Below the pieces are notes generated by a model that saw only the letters and a program-made list of their open reading frames with translations, was not told the DNA's origin and ran no database searches. A program made the translations under genes and the position numbers. From Gammaproteobacteria bacterium (GTDB lineage Bacteria > Pseudomonadota > Gammaproteobacteria > Eutrophobiales > Eutrophobiaceae), in NCBI GenBank assembly GCA_022826885.1, contig JAJDUB010000073.1:129388-193387 (forward strand): a stretch of DNA of 64,000 nt, read 5' to 3'. Position 1 is the stretch's first letter; every line of letters starts with the position of its first letter. Shown piece after piece: positions 42,441 through 51,464 of this stretch.

Positions 42441-42512
42441 TCGTCATTCCCGCGTCCCCTCCGTCATTCCCGTGCCCCCTCCGTCATTCCCGCGCAGGCG
42501 GGAATCCAGTAG
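42441..42512. repeat. Three CGTCATTCCCG repeat starts in the argS-lysR gap
   Basis: CGTCATTCCCGCGT, CGTCATTCCCGTGC and CGTCATTCCCGCGC follow one another, the last completing a hairpin GCGCAGGCGGGAATCCAG. The 42315-42553 gap otherwise carries the divergent promoters; no clear motif. Confidence 0.75.
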
Positions 42513-42553
42513 ACAAACCATCGCTTGCGATACATTATAAGATGTAATCAGTT

Positions 42554-43465
42554 ATGTCAGTCACTATCCGCAACGTAAACCTGAACCTGCTCAAGGTGTT
42601 TGATGCGGTGATGAGGGAGCGCAACATCACCCGGGCAGCGGAGCGGTTATGCGTATCGCAACCGGCGATAAGCAATGCCCTCGGCAGTTTGCGCGCGCTG
42701 TACGGCGATGAACTGTTCATACGCACACCCAAGGGCGTCGCGCCCACGGCAAAAGCCCTGGAGATCGCCGATCCCATCCGGGACTCCCTGAAACTGGTTG
42801 ACAGTACGCTGGAAAGCGATTTTGAGTTTCGTCCCGAGTCCCTGCATCGCCAGTTTACCGTGGCGTTGACCGACTACGGCGAACTGCACTTCCTGCCCTA
42901 CCTCATCAGCGAATTGAACGTCACTGCGCCGGGTGTGGAAGTCATTTGCCTGCCCGAACCCGGCGCAACACTGACGCCCGAGATGAGGTCCGGAACGGTG
43001 GACCTGGTCTGGGACTGGGTCAGGATCGACGATCCCCAGTTCCATGTGGAACTGGCCTTCGAGGACCGAAGCTACTGTGTGGCCCGTTCCGGCCACCCGA
43101 AAGTGAACGGCGGCCTGTCGGTGGACGATTTCCTGGAACTGGAACACGTGGCCCTGCGTCCCACGCGTACACATATCCCGATGATCGAACGCGAACTCGA
43201 AAAACAGGGGTTGGAGCGCAAGGTGGTTACCGAAGTATCGCACCTGCTGGCGATGCCGGGGATAGTGGCCGACACCGACCTGGTCGCCTGCTTGCCGGAG
43301 CGGCTGGCAAAAATCTACGCCGGGCAGATGGGCCTTGCGATCTGCGCCAACCCCGTGTTCTCACACCCGGTCCCTGTCTACCAGATGTGGCACAAGCACC
43401 TGGACGACGACGCCGGGCACGCCTGGTTCCGCGGCCTGCTGCAGCAGCTTGCGCATAGCGTCTGA
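42554..43465 (+). CDS. LysR-family transcriptional regulator
   Basis: A 303-residue LTTR: N-terminal winged helix NLNLLKVFDAVMRERNITRAAERLCVSQPAISNALGSLRALYGDELF (residues ~8-55; core RAAERLCVSQPAISNAL), then the periplasmic-binding-like effector domain with EVICLPEPGATLTPEMRSG. The fold resembles NodD/LinR-type regulators of aromatic degradation. It lies 102 bases upstream of the CoA-ligase operon in the same direction, so it probably controls 43568-50472, perhaps also itself. The effector is unknown. Confidence 0.93.
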   Translation: MSVTIRNVNLNLLKVFDAVMRERNITRAAERLCVSQPAISNALGSLRALYGDELFIRTPKGVAPTAKALEIADPIRDSLKLVDSTLESDFEFRPESLHRQFTVALTDYGELHFLPYLISELNVTAPGVEVICLPEPGATLTPEMRSGTVDLVWDWVRIDDPQFHVELAFEDRSYCVARSGHPKVNGGLSVDDFLELEHVALRPTRTHIPMIERELEKQGLERKVVTEVSHLLAMPGIVADTDLVACLPERLAKIYAGQMGLAICANPVFSHPVPVYQMWHKHLDDDAGHAWFRGLLQQLAHSV

Positions 43466-43567
43466 AATAGCTTCTGATGATGATTCAATATCACTATTTG
43501 TGATTAGAATGTCGCCCTGAGGATTGCTAGTTTCATAAAATCACAACAGCAATAAGGAACCGGTTGT

Positions 43568-45169
43568 TTGAGCATTCAACAGGCCAGAACATTCCCCTAC
43601 GTCAGCCGGACCCTGCCCGGGATCCTCAAGCGCCAGGGAGCGCGTTACCAGGACAAGCTGTTGATAGCCTCGACATCCCGCCCAATCACATACGCCGAAG
43701 CGCCGGATATCGCCGCGCGCTGCGCGGGACGGCTTGCGGCTGCCGGGGTGAAGGCCGGGGACCGGATCGTCGCGTACCTGCCGAACAGCATGGAATTCAT
43801 CGAACTCTGGTTCGGCGCGGCCTGGCTGGGCGCCGTGCTGGCGCCCGTCAATACCGCGTTCCGCGGCGCGCAGCTACGCCATGCCCTGGGCCTGGTCGAC
43901 CCCGTGCTCATCGTCACCGAACAGGACCTGCTGGCGCACCTGGCCGCCCCGGAGATTATGCCGCCATCCGGCCCCCGCGTCTGGGTTACCGGTTGCGCCG
44001 GCGGCCCGCGTCCGGATCACGGACTGAAGGCAGAGCCCGCGCCTGCGCCGGGCGCGCCCGTTGCCGCCCACGAGGCGCGGCCGGGGGATACGCTGGCCAT
44101 CCTGTTCACTTCAGGCACCAGCGGACCCTCCAAGGGCGTCATCTGCCCCCATGCCCAGTTCTTCTGGTGGGGCGTGCTGACCGGTGAAGCCCTGGAGATC
44201 ACTTCGGACGACGTGCTGTTCACCGCCCTGCCGTTGTTCCACACCAATGCCCTGAATACCATCTGGCAGGCCCTGCTGGCCGGCGCCACCTACGCGTTTG
44301 AGCGGAGGTTCTCCGCGTCGCAGTTCTGGACCCAGGCAAGGCAGGCCGGCGCAACGGTCACCTACCTGCTGGGAGCGATGGTGCACATCCTGCTGAAACA
44401 GGCGCCAGGACCGGCCGACCGGGCGCACCGGGTACGCACCTGCCTGTCGCCGGCAACATCAAAAGAACTCGTGGAGCAGTTCCGGCAGCGCTTCGGCGTT
44501 CGAACCATCGACGGCTACGGTTCCACGGAGACCAACCTGGTCATGTCGAACGCGCTGAACGGCTACGCGCCGGGGACCATGGGCCGCGCCTTCCCCGGTT
44601 TCGAGGTGCGGATAGTCGATGAAAACGACTGCGAAGTCCCCGACGGCGCGCCCGGGGAACTGCTGGTGCGCCATAGCGAACCGTTCAGCATGGCCGGCGG
44701 ATATTTCGGCAACCCCGAGGCGACCGCGTCCGCCTGGCGCAACCTGTGGTTTCATACCGGCGATCGGGTGATGCGCGACGAACAGGGGATCTACCACTAT
44801 CTCGACCGCATCAAGGACGCCATCAGGCGGCGCGGCGAAAATATCTCTTCCTGGGAGGTCGAACAGGCGCTGCTGTCCCACCCGGACGTGGAGAACGCCG
44901 CCGTCGTCGGTGTCCCCGCCGAGGTGGGTGAAGAAGACGTCATGGCGTTCATCGTCCCGCGCGGCGGCTGCAGGACGCAGCCGGACGTCGTGGCCCGGTT
45001 CCTTGAAGACCGGATCGCACGGTTCGCCATCCCGCGCTACCTGGAATTCGTGGACGAACTGCCGATGACAGAGAACGGAAAAGTAAAAAAGTATATGCTA
45101 AGGGAATGGGGGGTGAGTCCGACGACCTGGGACCGCGATGAATATACAGGGGTTAGAGTAAAATCATGA
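43568..45169 (+). CDS. AMP-dependent acyl/aryl-CoA ligase
   Basis: A 533-residue ANL-family ligase starting at TTG 43568 after AAGGAACC. ATP loop ILFTSGTSGPSKGVICPH (residues ~179-196), GYGSTETNLV, WFHTGDRVMRDEQGIYHYLDRIKDAIRRRGENISSWEVE (part), and the catalytic lysine in MTENGKVKKYML. This activates a carboxylic acid as its CoA thioester; sequence resembles crotonobetaine/carnitine- or aromatic-acid ligases. It is the first gene of the SemiSWEET-IacB-like-SDR-HyuAB run. The last five residues and stop (GVRVKS, TGA) lie in a REP-like repeat at 45149-45215. Confidence 0.9.
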   Translation: MSIQQARTFPYVSRTLPGILKRQGARYQDKLLIASTSRPITYAEAPDIAARCAGRLAAAGVKAGDRIVAYLPNSMEFIELWFGAAWLGAVLAPVNTAFRGAQLRHALGLVDPVLIVTEQDLLAHLAAPEIMPPSGPRVWVTGCAGGPRPDHGLKAEPAPAPGAPVAAHEARPGDTLAILFTSGTSGPSKGVICPHAQFFWWGVLTGEALEITSDDVLFTALPLFHTNALNTIWQALLAGATYAFERRFSASQFWTQARQAGATVTYLLGAMVHILLKQAPGPADRAHRVRTCLSPATSKELVEQFRQRFGVRTIDGYGSTETNLVMSNALNGYAPGTMGRAFPGFEVRIVDENDCEVPDGAPGELLVRHSEPFSMAGGYFGNPEATASAWRNLWFHTGDRVMRDEQGIYHYLDRIKDAIRRRGENISSWEVEQALLSHPDVENAAVVGVPAEVGEEDVMAFIVPRGGCRTQPDVVARFLEDRIARFAIPRYLEFVDELPMTENGKVKKYMLREWGVSPTTWDRDEYTGVRVKS

Positions 45170-45215
45170 CTCTCTTGGCATACGGCAAAAATCGAGGCGA
45201 TTTTACTCTGACCCC
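45149..45215. repeat. REP-like palindrome with long loop, overlapping the ligase stop
   Basis: GGGGTTAGAGTAAAATC pairs with GATTTTACTCTGACCCC (one mismatch) around a ~33-base loop. The only other long-loop copy is at 60120-60186 inside hpnN. Confidence 0.75.
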
Positions 45216-45245
45216 ACCATATGACATAAACAGGAGGGCACAACA

Positions 45246-45524
45246 ATGACCCGTGATGAATTTGCGCAACGAATACATTGGCCGGTTATCATCTGGAGCA
45301 TGGGCATCATCAACGTGTCGGCGATGCTCCCGCAACTGGTAAGACTGATCCAGACCCAGGTGACCGAGGGCCTGGCCATCCAGATGTTCGTCATTTACGC
45401 GGCGGTGCAGGCCGCTTTCGCCGTGGAAGGCTATTTCAAACGCAGCACCGTGCTGCTGATCTGCATGACGTTGAGCGCCATAATCAGCGTCACGGTGATT
45501 GCATTGATAATCGCCTATCGATAA
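45246..45524 (+). CDS. SemiSWEET/PQ-loop-like small transporter
   Basis: A 92-residue protein with three predicted transmembrane helices: VIIWSMGIINVSAMLPQLVRLI, AIQMFVIYAAVQAAFAVEGYF and VLLICMTLSAIISVTVIALII (each ~20 residues). The PQ pair is P29-Q30, followed by TQVTEGLAIQMF, as in SemiSWEET sugar transporters (PQxxxxxxxKSxEGLS). Length 92 fits the family. SemiSWEETs dimerise to pass sugars or similar small molecules. The EGLA in place of EGLS and the position in a CoA-ligase/hydantoinase operon suggest a different, perhaps non-sugar, substrate. Start ATG 45246 follows a good AGGAGG-like site (AGGAGGG). Confidence 0.65.
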   Translation: MTRDEFAQRIHWPVIIWSMGIINVSAMLPQLVRLIQTQVTEGLAIQMFVIYAAVQAAFAVEGYFKRSTVLLICMTLSAIISVTVIALIIAYR

Positions 45525-45535
45525 GGAGCAAGGCA

Positions 45536-45871
45536 ATGATACGAGTTCTGGTTTGCGCCGGGGTACAGCCGGCATTCTTCGAGGGCACAGCCGAAGAGCG
45601 CAAGTACGTGTTCGACAAATGCCGGGAAGTGTTCGGCGGCTGGAAGGAGCGTTACGGCATAGAAGTGCTCTCATCCATGGACGACGATCAAATACAGATA
45701 GGGCCGGCATCCGGCTACCCCTGGACGTTTTACGTCATGTGCGACGCGCCCAGTCATGAGGTCATGATTGAAGTGGTCGATCAACTGCGGCGCGGCGAGC
45801 GGCCGCTGTTCAAATATATCAAGGTGGACGTGCGCATGGGCCGTCCCCTGTCCGACCTGGGGTTGCCGTAA
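45536..45871 (+). CDS. Small protein resembling IacB-type proteins
   Basis: A 111-residue cytoplasmic protein: LVCAGVQPAFFEG near the N-terminus, LSSMDDDQIQIGPASGYPWTFYVMCDAPS in the middle (part shown), then LFKYIKVDVRMGRPL. The PAFF, DDD-GP-G-PWT and K-Y-x-K-V-x-x-R-x-GR-L pattern recalls IacB, a small uncharacterised protein of indoleacetate degradation clusters; I cannot align it here, so treat this as a lead. It starts at ATG 45536 with AAGGAGC upstream and overlaps the SDR start (TAATG). Function unknown. Confidence 0.5.
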   Translation: MIRVLVCAGVQPAFFEGTAEERKYVFDKCREVFGGWKERYGIEVLSSMDDDQIQIGPASGYPWTFYVMCDAPSHEVMIEVVDQLRRGERPLFKYIKVDVRMGRPLSDLGLP

Positions 45872-46593
45872 TGGTCGATCTTACGGGACGCGTCGCCCTG
45901 GTGACCGGCGCCGCACGGGGTCTCGGCCTGCACATCGCCGCGGAACTTGCGCGTGCGGGAATGAAGATCGCCGGCCTGGATACCCGTTCAGAAGAACTGG
46001 CGGCAGCCCTTGACGACCTGGAAAACCGCTACGGCGCGGCGACCCTGGCGCTGACCGCGAGCGTCGCCTCCGAGCAGGACGTGGTTGATGCAGTCGGTCG
46101 GACAGTGGCGGTATTCGGCCCGATTCATGCCCTGGTCAACAACGCCGGCATCCGCATGGTGGCGCCCGTGTGGGAGACCGGCACGGAAACCTGGGACAGG
46201 ATGATGGCCGTGAACCTGCGCGGCGAATTTCTCTGCGCCCGGGAAGTGCTGCGGCAGAGCATGCTGGAGCATGGCGAGGGCCGGCTGATCTTCATCTCCT
46301 CCATAGCGGGCCGGCGCGGCGTCCGGCACAGTTGCGCCTACAGCGCCACCAAGTGGGGCATCCTGGGCCTCGCCCATTCCATTGCGCAGGACCTCAAGGA
46401 CACGTCGATCAGGGTCACCACGATTACACCGGGACGCGTCGAGACTCCCATGGCGCACGAATCCGAGCAATGGGACCCGGAACGGGGCTGGACGGACCCC
46501 GACGTACTGGCGCGCGCCGTCGCGTTCTGCCTGCGCCAGGACCCGGATACCGTCATCCCCGAATTTCACCTGCACCACCAGGCTGAGTTGTGA
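45871..46593 (+). CDS. SDR-family NAD(P)-dependent oxidoreductase
   Basis: A 240-residue classical SDR: VALVTGAARGLGLHIAAELARAG with TGxxxGLG, LVNNAGIRMV, FISSIAGRRGVRHSCAYSATKWG with catalytic serine and YxxxK, TITPGRVETPM. It starts within the stop codon of the preceding gene (TAATG) and its TGA overlaps the HyuA ATG (TGATG), so it is coupled on both sides. It likely oxidises or reduces an alcohol/ketone intermediate of the pathway served by this operon. In indoleacetate clusters an SDR (IacE) occurs beside IacB; this resemblance is suggestive only. Confidence 0.92.
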   Translation: MVDLTGRVALVTGAARGLGLHIAAELARAGMKIAGLDTRSEELAAALDDLENRYGAATLALTASVASEQDVVDAVGRTVAVFGPIHALVNNAGIRMVAPVWETGTETWDRMMAVNLRGEFLCAREVLRQSMLEHGEGRLIFISSIAGRRGVRHSCAYSATKWGILGLAHSIAQDLKDTSIRVTTITPGRVETPMAHESEQWDPERGWTDPDVLARAVAFCLRQDPDTVIPEFHLHHQAEL

Positions 46594-48677
46594 TGGCAAC
46601 CCGCCTGACCTTCGCGGCCGATACCGGCGGCACCTTTACCGACCTGGTGGTCAACAGCGCCGGCGGCGCGGCGCGGCTGTACAAACGCCCCACCACGCCG
46701 TCCGACCCGGTCATCGGCCTGTTCGATTCCCTCGGCGCGGCGGCGGACGACATGAACAGTTCCGTCACGGACCTGCTGGAACGCAGCGACCTGTTCGTGT
46801 TCGGCACCACCCTGGCAACCAATGCCATCGTCACGAGCAGTACCGCCCGCACCGCGCTGCTGGTCACCGAGGGCCATCCCGATATCCTGCTGTTACGCGA
46901 GGGCGGCGGGCGCCGCACCCTGTTCGACTACAGCCAGGAGTACCCGGAACCTTATATCCCGCGGGCGCTGACATTCGAGATCCGTGAACGGCTTTCCGCC
47001 GAAGGCGAGGTGCTCACCGCGCTGGATGAGCGGCAGGCGCTGGAAGTGATCGCCCGCTTGCGGGAGGCAGAGGTCGAAGCCGTCGCGGTATGCCTGATAT
47101 GGTCGATGATCAACGACAGCCACGAGACCCGAATCGGTGAATTGCTCGAAAGTGAACTGCCGGACGTGCCGTATACCCTGTCCAGCCGGCTCAACCCGTC
47201 CGTGCGCGAGTACCGGCGCACCTCGTCGACCGCCATAGACGCCTCACTGAAGCCGTTGATGAGCCGTTTTTTCCGCCACCTTGAAGAGGAACTCAGGAGT
47301 AACGGCTTCAACGGGCGGCTGCTGATCATGACGTCATCCGGCGGTGTGCTGGATGCAGAACATGTCGCCGAGACCCCGATCCATTCAATCGGATCGGGTC
47401 CGGCCGGGGCGCCGGTCGCAGGCCGGCGCTTCGCCGCGCTGGACGGAGGCGGCATGACGGCAATCGTCACCGACGCAGGCGGCACCACCTTTGACGTCAG
47501 CGTGCTGCGTGACGGCGAGATCCCTACGACGCGCGAGACCATGGTCGGCGATCAGAAGGCCGGCTACATCACCGGTTTTCCGTCCGTGGACGTGCGCAGT
47601 GTCGGCGCCGGCGGAGGCAGCATCGCCTGGGTGGACTCGGGCGGCATGCTGCACGTCGGGCCCATGAGCGCAGGGGCCGATCCCGGTCCTGCCTGTTACA
47701 AACGCGGCGGCGACCGGCCGACGGTGACCGATGCGTGTCTCGTGCTGGGTTACCTTGACCCGGATTACTTCCTGGGCGGCGAAGTTGAAGTGGCAATCGA
47801 ACCGGCCGCCGGCGTGATCCGGCGCCACGTTGCGGAACCGCTGGGGCTTGACCTGAACGAGGCAGCCTCGGCAATCCTCACCCTGGCGACGGAACGCATG
47901 GTCACCGCCATCGAGGAAATCACCCTTAACCAGGGCATTGACCCGCGCCGGGGACTGCTGATCGGCGGGGGCGGCGGTGGGGGTCTTTACTGTACGGGCA
48001 TCGCGCACCGGCTCGGCTGCTGGCCGGTACTGATCCCCAGCGCGTCCGCGGCGCTGAGCGCAACCGGCGCAATGCTGTCGGACCTGCGCGCCACCTATAC
48101 CGCGACCGAACTCATGTCCGCCAGGGTATTTGACCGTGAACGGGCAAATGCCGTGCTGGACGGCCTGCACGCCCAGTGCAGGGATTTCTGCAAAGGTCCG
48201 GGCGCCGGTTCGATACGCTCCGTAATCACCTTTGCCGTTGAAGCCCGTTACCAGGAGCAGGTGTGGGAGATCGAGGTGCCGCTGGCGCGCCCGGAATTTG
48301 CTTCGGACGACGACGTCGCGGCGCTGGTGGAAAGTTTCCACGACACCCATGACGCGCTGTTTGCGGTACGCGACACCGGTTCCGACGTGGAAGTATTGAC
48401 CTGGGTCGCGCATGTCAGTTGCTCGCTGCAGGATGCGGATTCCCTGAAACCGCCTTCGGCGCCGGGACGAAGCGGCGCAGGAGGCACGCGCAGGGCCTAT
48501 TTCCCGGACCTGGGCGTCATCGACACACCGGTACACCAGGTACAGGACCTGGAAACCGGGCGCCGCTACCCCGGCCCGTTGCTGGTCGAGTCGCCGGTAA
48601 CGACACTGGTGGTCGATGCCCGCTCGGAAGTGGCATGCAGCGCCAACGAATCCCTGCTGATTTACCCCAGGGACTAG
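46593..48677 (+). CDS. Hydantoinase/oxoprolinase subunit A (HyuA-like)
   Basis: A ~694-residue ATP-dependent amidohydrolase subunit. The N-terminal phosphate-1 motif is ADTGGTFTDLVV (residues ~8-19), IGSGPAGAPVAGRRFA, TDAGGTTFDVSVLRDG is the second ATP-fold motif, and SVGAGGGSIAWVD and AGADPGPACYKRGGDRPTVTDA are typical of HyuA/5-oxoprolinase. With HyuB it hydrolyses a cyclic amide using ATP: hydantoins, 5-oxoproline, or oxindole-type lactams as in anaerobic indoleacetate degradation. ATG 46593 is chosen over GTG 46590 because it gives the usual MATRLTFAADTGG start and a TGATG coupling. Confidence 0.94.
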   Translation: MATRLTFAADTGGTFTDLVVNSAGGAARLYKRPTTPSDPVIGLFDSLGAAADDMNSSVTDLLERSDLFVFGTTLATNAIVTSSTARTALLVTEGHPDILLLREGGGRRTLFDYSQEYPEPYIPRALTFEIRERLSAEGEVLTALDERQALEVIARLREAEVEAVAVCLIWSMINDSHETRIGELLESELPDVPYTLSSRLNPSVREYRRTSSTAIDASLKPLMSRFFRHLEEELRSNGFNGRLLIMTSSGGVLDAEHVAETPIHSIGSGPAGAPVAGRRFAALDGGGMTAIVTDAGGTTFDVSVLRDGEIPTTRETMVGDQKAGYITGFPSVDVRSVGAGGGSIAWVDSGGMLHVGPMSAGADPGPACYKRGGDRPTVTDACLVLGYLDPDYFLGGEVEVAIEPAAGVIRRHVAEPLGLDLNEAASAILTLATERMVTAIEEITLNQGIDPRRGLLIGGGGGGGLYCTGIAHRLGCWPVLIPSASAALSATGAMLSDLRATYTATELMSARVFDRERANAVLDGLHAQCRDFCKGPGAGSIRSVITFAVEARYQEQVWEIEVPLARPEFASDDDVAALVESFHDTHDALFAVRDTGSDVEVLTWVAHVSCSLQDADSLKPPSAPGRSGAGGTRRAYFPDLGVIDTPVHQVQDLETGRRYPGPLLVESPVTTLVVDARSEVACSANESLLIYPRD

Positions 48678-48696
48678 AGATTTTTACAGGTGAACC

Positions 48697-50472
48697 ATGA
48701 AAGACGATAAAACCCGGCATACACTGGACGGTCATCAGCTTGCCCTTTTGAACAACCGCTTCGACGGTATCGTGCGGGCAATGACCAATACCCTGTTACG
48801 CACCGCACGCTCGGCCATCCTGAACACGGCGCGGGATTTTTCCTGTTGCATCCTGACCGCCGACCACGAAATGCTGGCCATGGCCGAGAGCCTGCCGATC
48901 CACGTCATGAGCGGCCCGGACCTGATGGCGCAATGGATGGTGCGCTTCAACCCGGAACTCAGGCGCGGCGACGCCTACCTGCACAATTCACCCTACCACG
49001 GAAATTCCCATGCCGCCGACTGGACCATACTCGTCCCTGTTGTGGACGACTCCGGCCGGCACCGCTTCACCGTCATCGCCAAGGCGCACCTTGCAGACTG
49101 CGGGAACGCGGTGCCCACCACATACTCAGCGGCGGCGCGGGACGTTTACGAAGAGGGCGCACTGATATTTCCCTGCGTGAAGGTACAGGAAGACTACCGG
49201 GACCGGGAGGACGTGCTGCGCATGGCGCAGGTCCGGATCCGGGTGCCCGAGCTGTGGCACGGCGACTTCCTCGCCCTGCTGGGCGCCGCACGGATCGGTG
49301 AACGCAAACTGCTTGAACTGCTGCAGGAGATGGATGGGGAAGAACTCGCTGCGTACCCTGCCGAATGGTTCGATTACAGCGAGCGCCTGATGGTCGATGC
49401 CATCCGGCGCCTGCCATCCGGCGAAACGGCCACTTCCGGCTGGCATGATCCGATTCCCGGCGCCCTTCCCGACGGGCTGGAAGTGGGCGCCCGCGTCAAG
49501 GTGGACCGGGACGCGGCACAAATCGAGGTGGACCTGACCGACAACCCGGATTGCCAGCCCTGCGGCCTGAACCTGACCGAAGCGACTGCGCGCACCGCGG
49601 CCATGATGGGCGTGTTCACCGGGCTGGGTTCCGTGGTTCCGTCGAACGCCGGCAGCTTCCGCCGCCTGCGCGTGCACCTGCGCGAGAACTGCGTGGTAGG
49701 TATCCCGGTACACCCGTACAGTTGCTCGGTGGCGACCACCAACCTCTCCGAACTGCTTGCCAATTGCGTGGTGCGCGCACTGGCCGGACTGGGCGACGGC
49801 CATGGCATGGCCGCGACAGGCAAGGCTTCGCCCGCCGCGACGGCGGTGATATCGGGCACCGACAACCGCCCCGGACGCGGCCCTTTCGTGAACCAGCTAT
49901 GGCTCGGCTTCACGGCCGGGGCCGCCGGTCCCGTTGCCGACGGCTGGCTGACCATCCTCGGCCTGGGCGCAGCCGGGTTCCTGCGCCGCGACAGCATCGA
50001 GATACTGGAAATGAAATATCCCGTGCTGATCCACTCCGAACACATCGTCCGGGACAGCGAAGGCGCCGGACGCTACTGCGGTTCGCCCGCGGCCCAGGTC
50101 GAGTACGGCTCCCTGGACGGTGAACTGACGGCCGTATGGCTGAGCGAAGGCACCAATTACGAAGCCATCGGCGTGCAGGGCGGGGAAAACGGCTGCCTGG
50201 CGCGCCAGTACGTGCGCGACTTCAACGGGGAACTGTCCGAGCCCCTCGGCACCTATGAACAGGTCACCGTAAAACCCGGGGAACGCGTCGTCTCGATAGG
50301 CAGCGGCGGCGCCGGCTACGGCGCCCCGCGCACCCGTGACCCGGACCGGGTCGCACGCGACGTGCAGCGCGGCTGGGTATCGCCGGAACGGGCGCGGGAG
50401 ACCTACCGGGTGGCGGTCGATGAGAACGGCGCGGTCGACGCGGCACAAACCGCGACGTTACGCAACGGCTGA
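48697..50472 (+). CDS. Hydantoinase B/oxoprolinase (HyuB-like)
   Basis: A 591-residue partner of HyuA: LLNNRFDGIVRAMTNTLLRTARS at the N-terminus (part), DFSCCILTADHEML, GDAYLHNSPYHGNSHAADWT (family H-x-x-D metal-like motif), RYCGSPAAQVEYGSL and VSIGSGGAGYGAP at the end. The family acts as the carboxy subunit of ATP-dependent lactam hydrolysis. It starts 19 bases after HyuA. It is the last gene of the operon beginning at 43568, and meets the minus-strand 4Fe-4S gene 8 bases past its stop. Length is normal. Confidence 0.94.
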   Translation: MKDDKTRHTLDGHQLALLNNRFDGIVRAMTNTLLRTARSAILNTARDFSCCILTADHEMLAMAESLPIHVMSGPDLMAQWMVRFNPELRRGDAYLHNSPYHGNSHAADWTILVPVVDDSGRHRFTVIAKAHLADCGNAVPTTYSAAARDVYEEGALIFPCVKVQEDYRDREDVLRMAQVRIRVPELWHGDFLALLGAARIGERKLLELLQEMDGEELAAYPAEWFDYSERLMVDAIRRLPSGETATSGWHDPIPGALPDGLEVGARVKVDRDAAQIEVDLTDNPDCQPCGLNLTEATARTAAMMGVFTGLGSVVPSNAGSFRRLRVHLRENCVVGIPVHPYSCSVATTNLSELLANCVVRALAGLGDGHGMAATGKASPAATAVISGTDNRPGRGPFVNQLWLGFTAGAAGPVADGWLTILGLGAAGFLRRDSIEILEMKYPVLIHSEHIVRDSEGAGRYCGSPAAQVEYGSLDGELTAVWLSEGTNYEAIGVQGGENGCLARQYVRDFNGELSEPLGTYEQVTVKPGERVVSIGSGGAGYGAPRTRDPDRVARDVQRGWVSPERARETYRVAVDENGAVDAAQTATLRNG

Positions 50473-50480
50473 TACATTCG

Positions 50481-51464
50481 TCATTCCCGCGCCTGCCGCT
50501 CTTTTTTATCCCGCTTCGCCAGCAGCATCTGCGACAGCTTCGGCCCCCGGCCCGGTTCCGACCAGGGGCAGACCTCTATACAGATCGCACAACCGAAAGT
50601 CGTGGAGAAATAAGGCACGCACTTGTCGAAATCCACGTACCAGCGGTATTCGCCGCGCACCCATTGTTTTTCGTCGATGATGGCGTCCGGCGGGCAATCG
50701 ATGGTGCAGCGCCGGCACCCCAGGCACAGGTCGTCCACCCCGATATCGACAGGGCCGTCGATGCTGAGAGGGATGTCCGTGGCAACCGCGGACAGGCGGA
50801 AGTTGGAGCCGTACTCCTTCGAGATCATCGAACCGTGCTTGCCCAACTGGCCCAGGCCGGCCCGGACCGCCATGGGTATCTGCAGCGCCTCGGTGCTGCG
50901 CGGGTCGCCGTAGGCGTGGGCGGGCCAGCCCATGGCGCGTATGTACTCGGCCAGTTCGACGGCCACCCGGGCCACCTCCCCGTAGACGCGCTGGACTTCC
51001 AGCCCGGAACGCTCGTGGGGGACGTGCAGCATCTCCTCCCGGCGCATGGGGATGCCGATACAGATGGCGTACCTGTGCTTCATCTCCATATCATCATAGA
51101 GATCGTTGGGTTCCATTTCGGTAATGCCGACAATGCCGGCGCCCAGTTCCTGCGCCTTCTGCTTCAATCGCCGGGCCATTTCACCGGGATCATTGACTTC
51201 AACCCGGCGTTTTGCGATCGGACCGGCGCAACGCCGCATCAACCAGCGGTTCCTGAGGGCCTGAAGCATGATTGACCAGGAATTGTTCATCAGGAAAAAG
51301 TCATTCATGCCGGTCCAGGGCAATTCCCTGATCCAGGTGGCATGGAACACCCGCCTGGGACGCACCTTCTCCTCCAGGCCCCGGCCGTTGATGTCATTAC
51401 CGGAAACGGGTAGCGCCTGGTAGGCCGGCAGGTTTTCCGCCGAAGGCGTGTCGTACAGCTTCAC
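50481..51464 (-). CDS. 4Fe-4S protein of the reductive dehalogenase/QueG-like family
   Basis: A 327-residue protein starting at GTG 51464, which overlaps the TGA of the small gene upstream (GTGA). The centre MKHRYAICIGIPMRREEM and GDPRSTEALQIPMAVRAGLGQLGKHGSMISKEYGSNFRLSAVATD (part) matches the corrinoid/epoxyqueuosine reductase-like fold, followed by two 4Fe-4S motifs: CLGCRRCTIDCPPDAI and CAICIEVCPWS. No Tat signal and no membrane partner, unlike respiratory RdhA. It may reduce a substrate in the cytoplasm or be a QueG-like enzyme; the long N-terminal part (TPSAENLPAYQALPVSGND, PRRVFHATWIREL) is more like RdhA relatives. Confidence 0.75.
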   Translation of the reverse strand: MKLYDTPSAENLPAYQALPVSGNDINGRGLEEKVRPRRVFHATWIRELPWTGMNDFFLMNNSWSIMLQALRNRWLMRRCAGPIAKRRVEVNDPGEMARRLKQKAQELGAGIVGITEMEPNDLYDDMEMKHRYAICIGIPMRREEMLHVPHERSGLEVQRVYGEVARVAVELAEYIRAMGWPAHAYGDPRSTEALQIPMAVRAGLGQLGKHGSMISKEYGSNFRLSAVATDIPLSIDGPVDIGVDDLCLGCRRCTIDCPPDAIIDEKQWVRGEYRWYVDFDKCVPYFSTTFGCAICIEVCPWSEPGRGPKLSQMLLAKRDKKERQARE

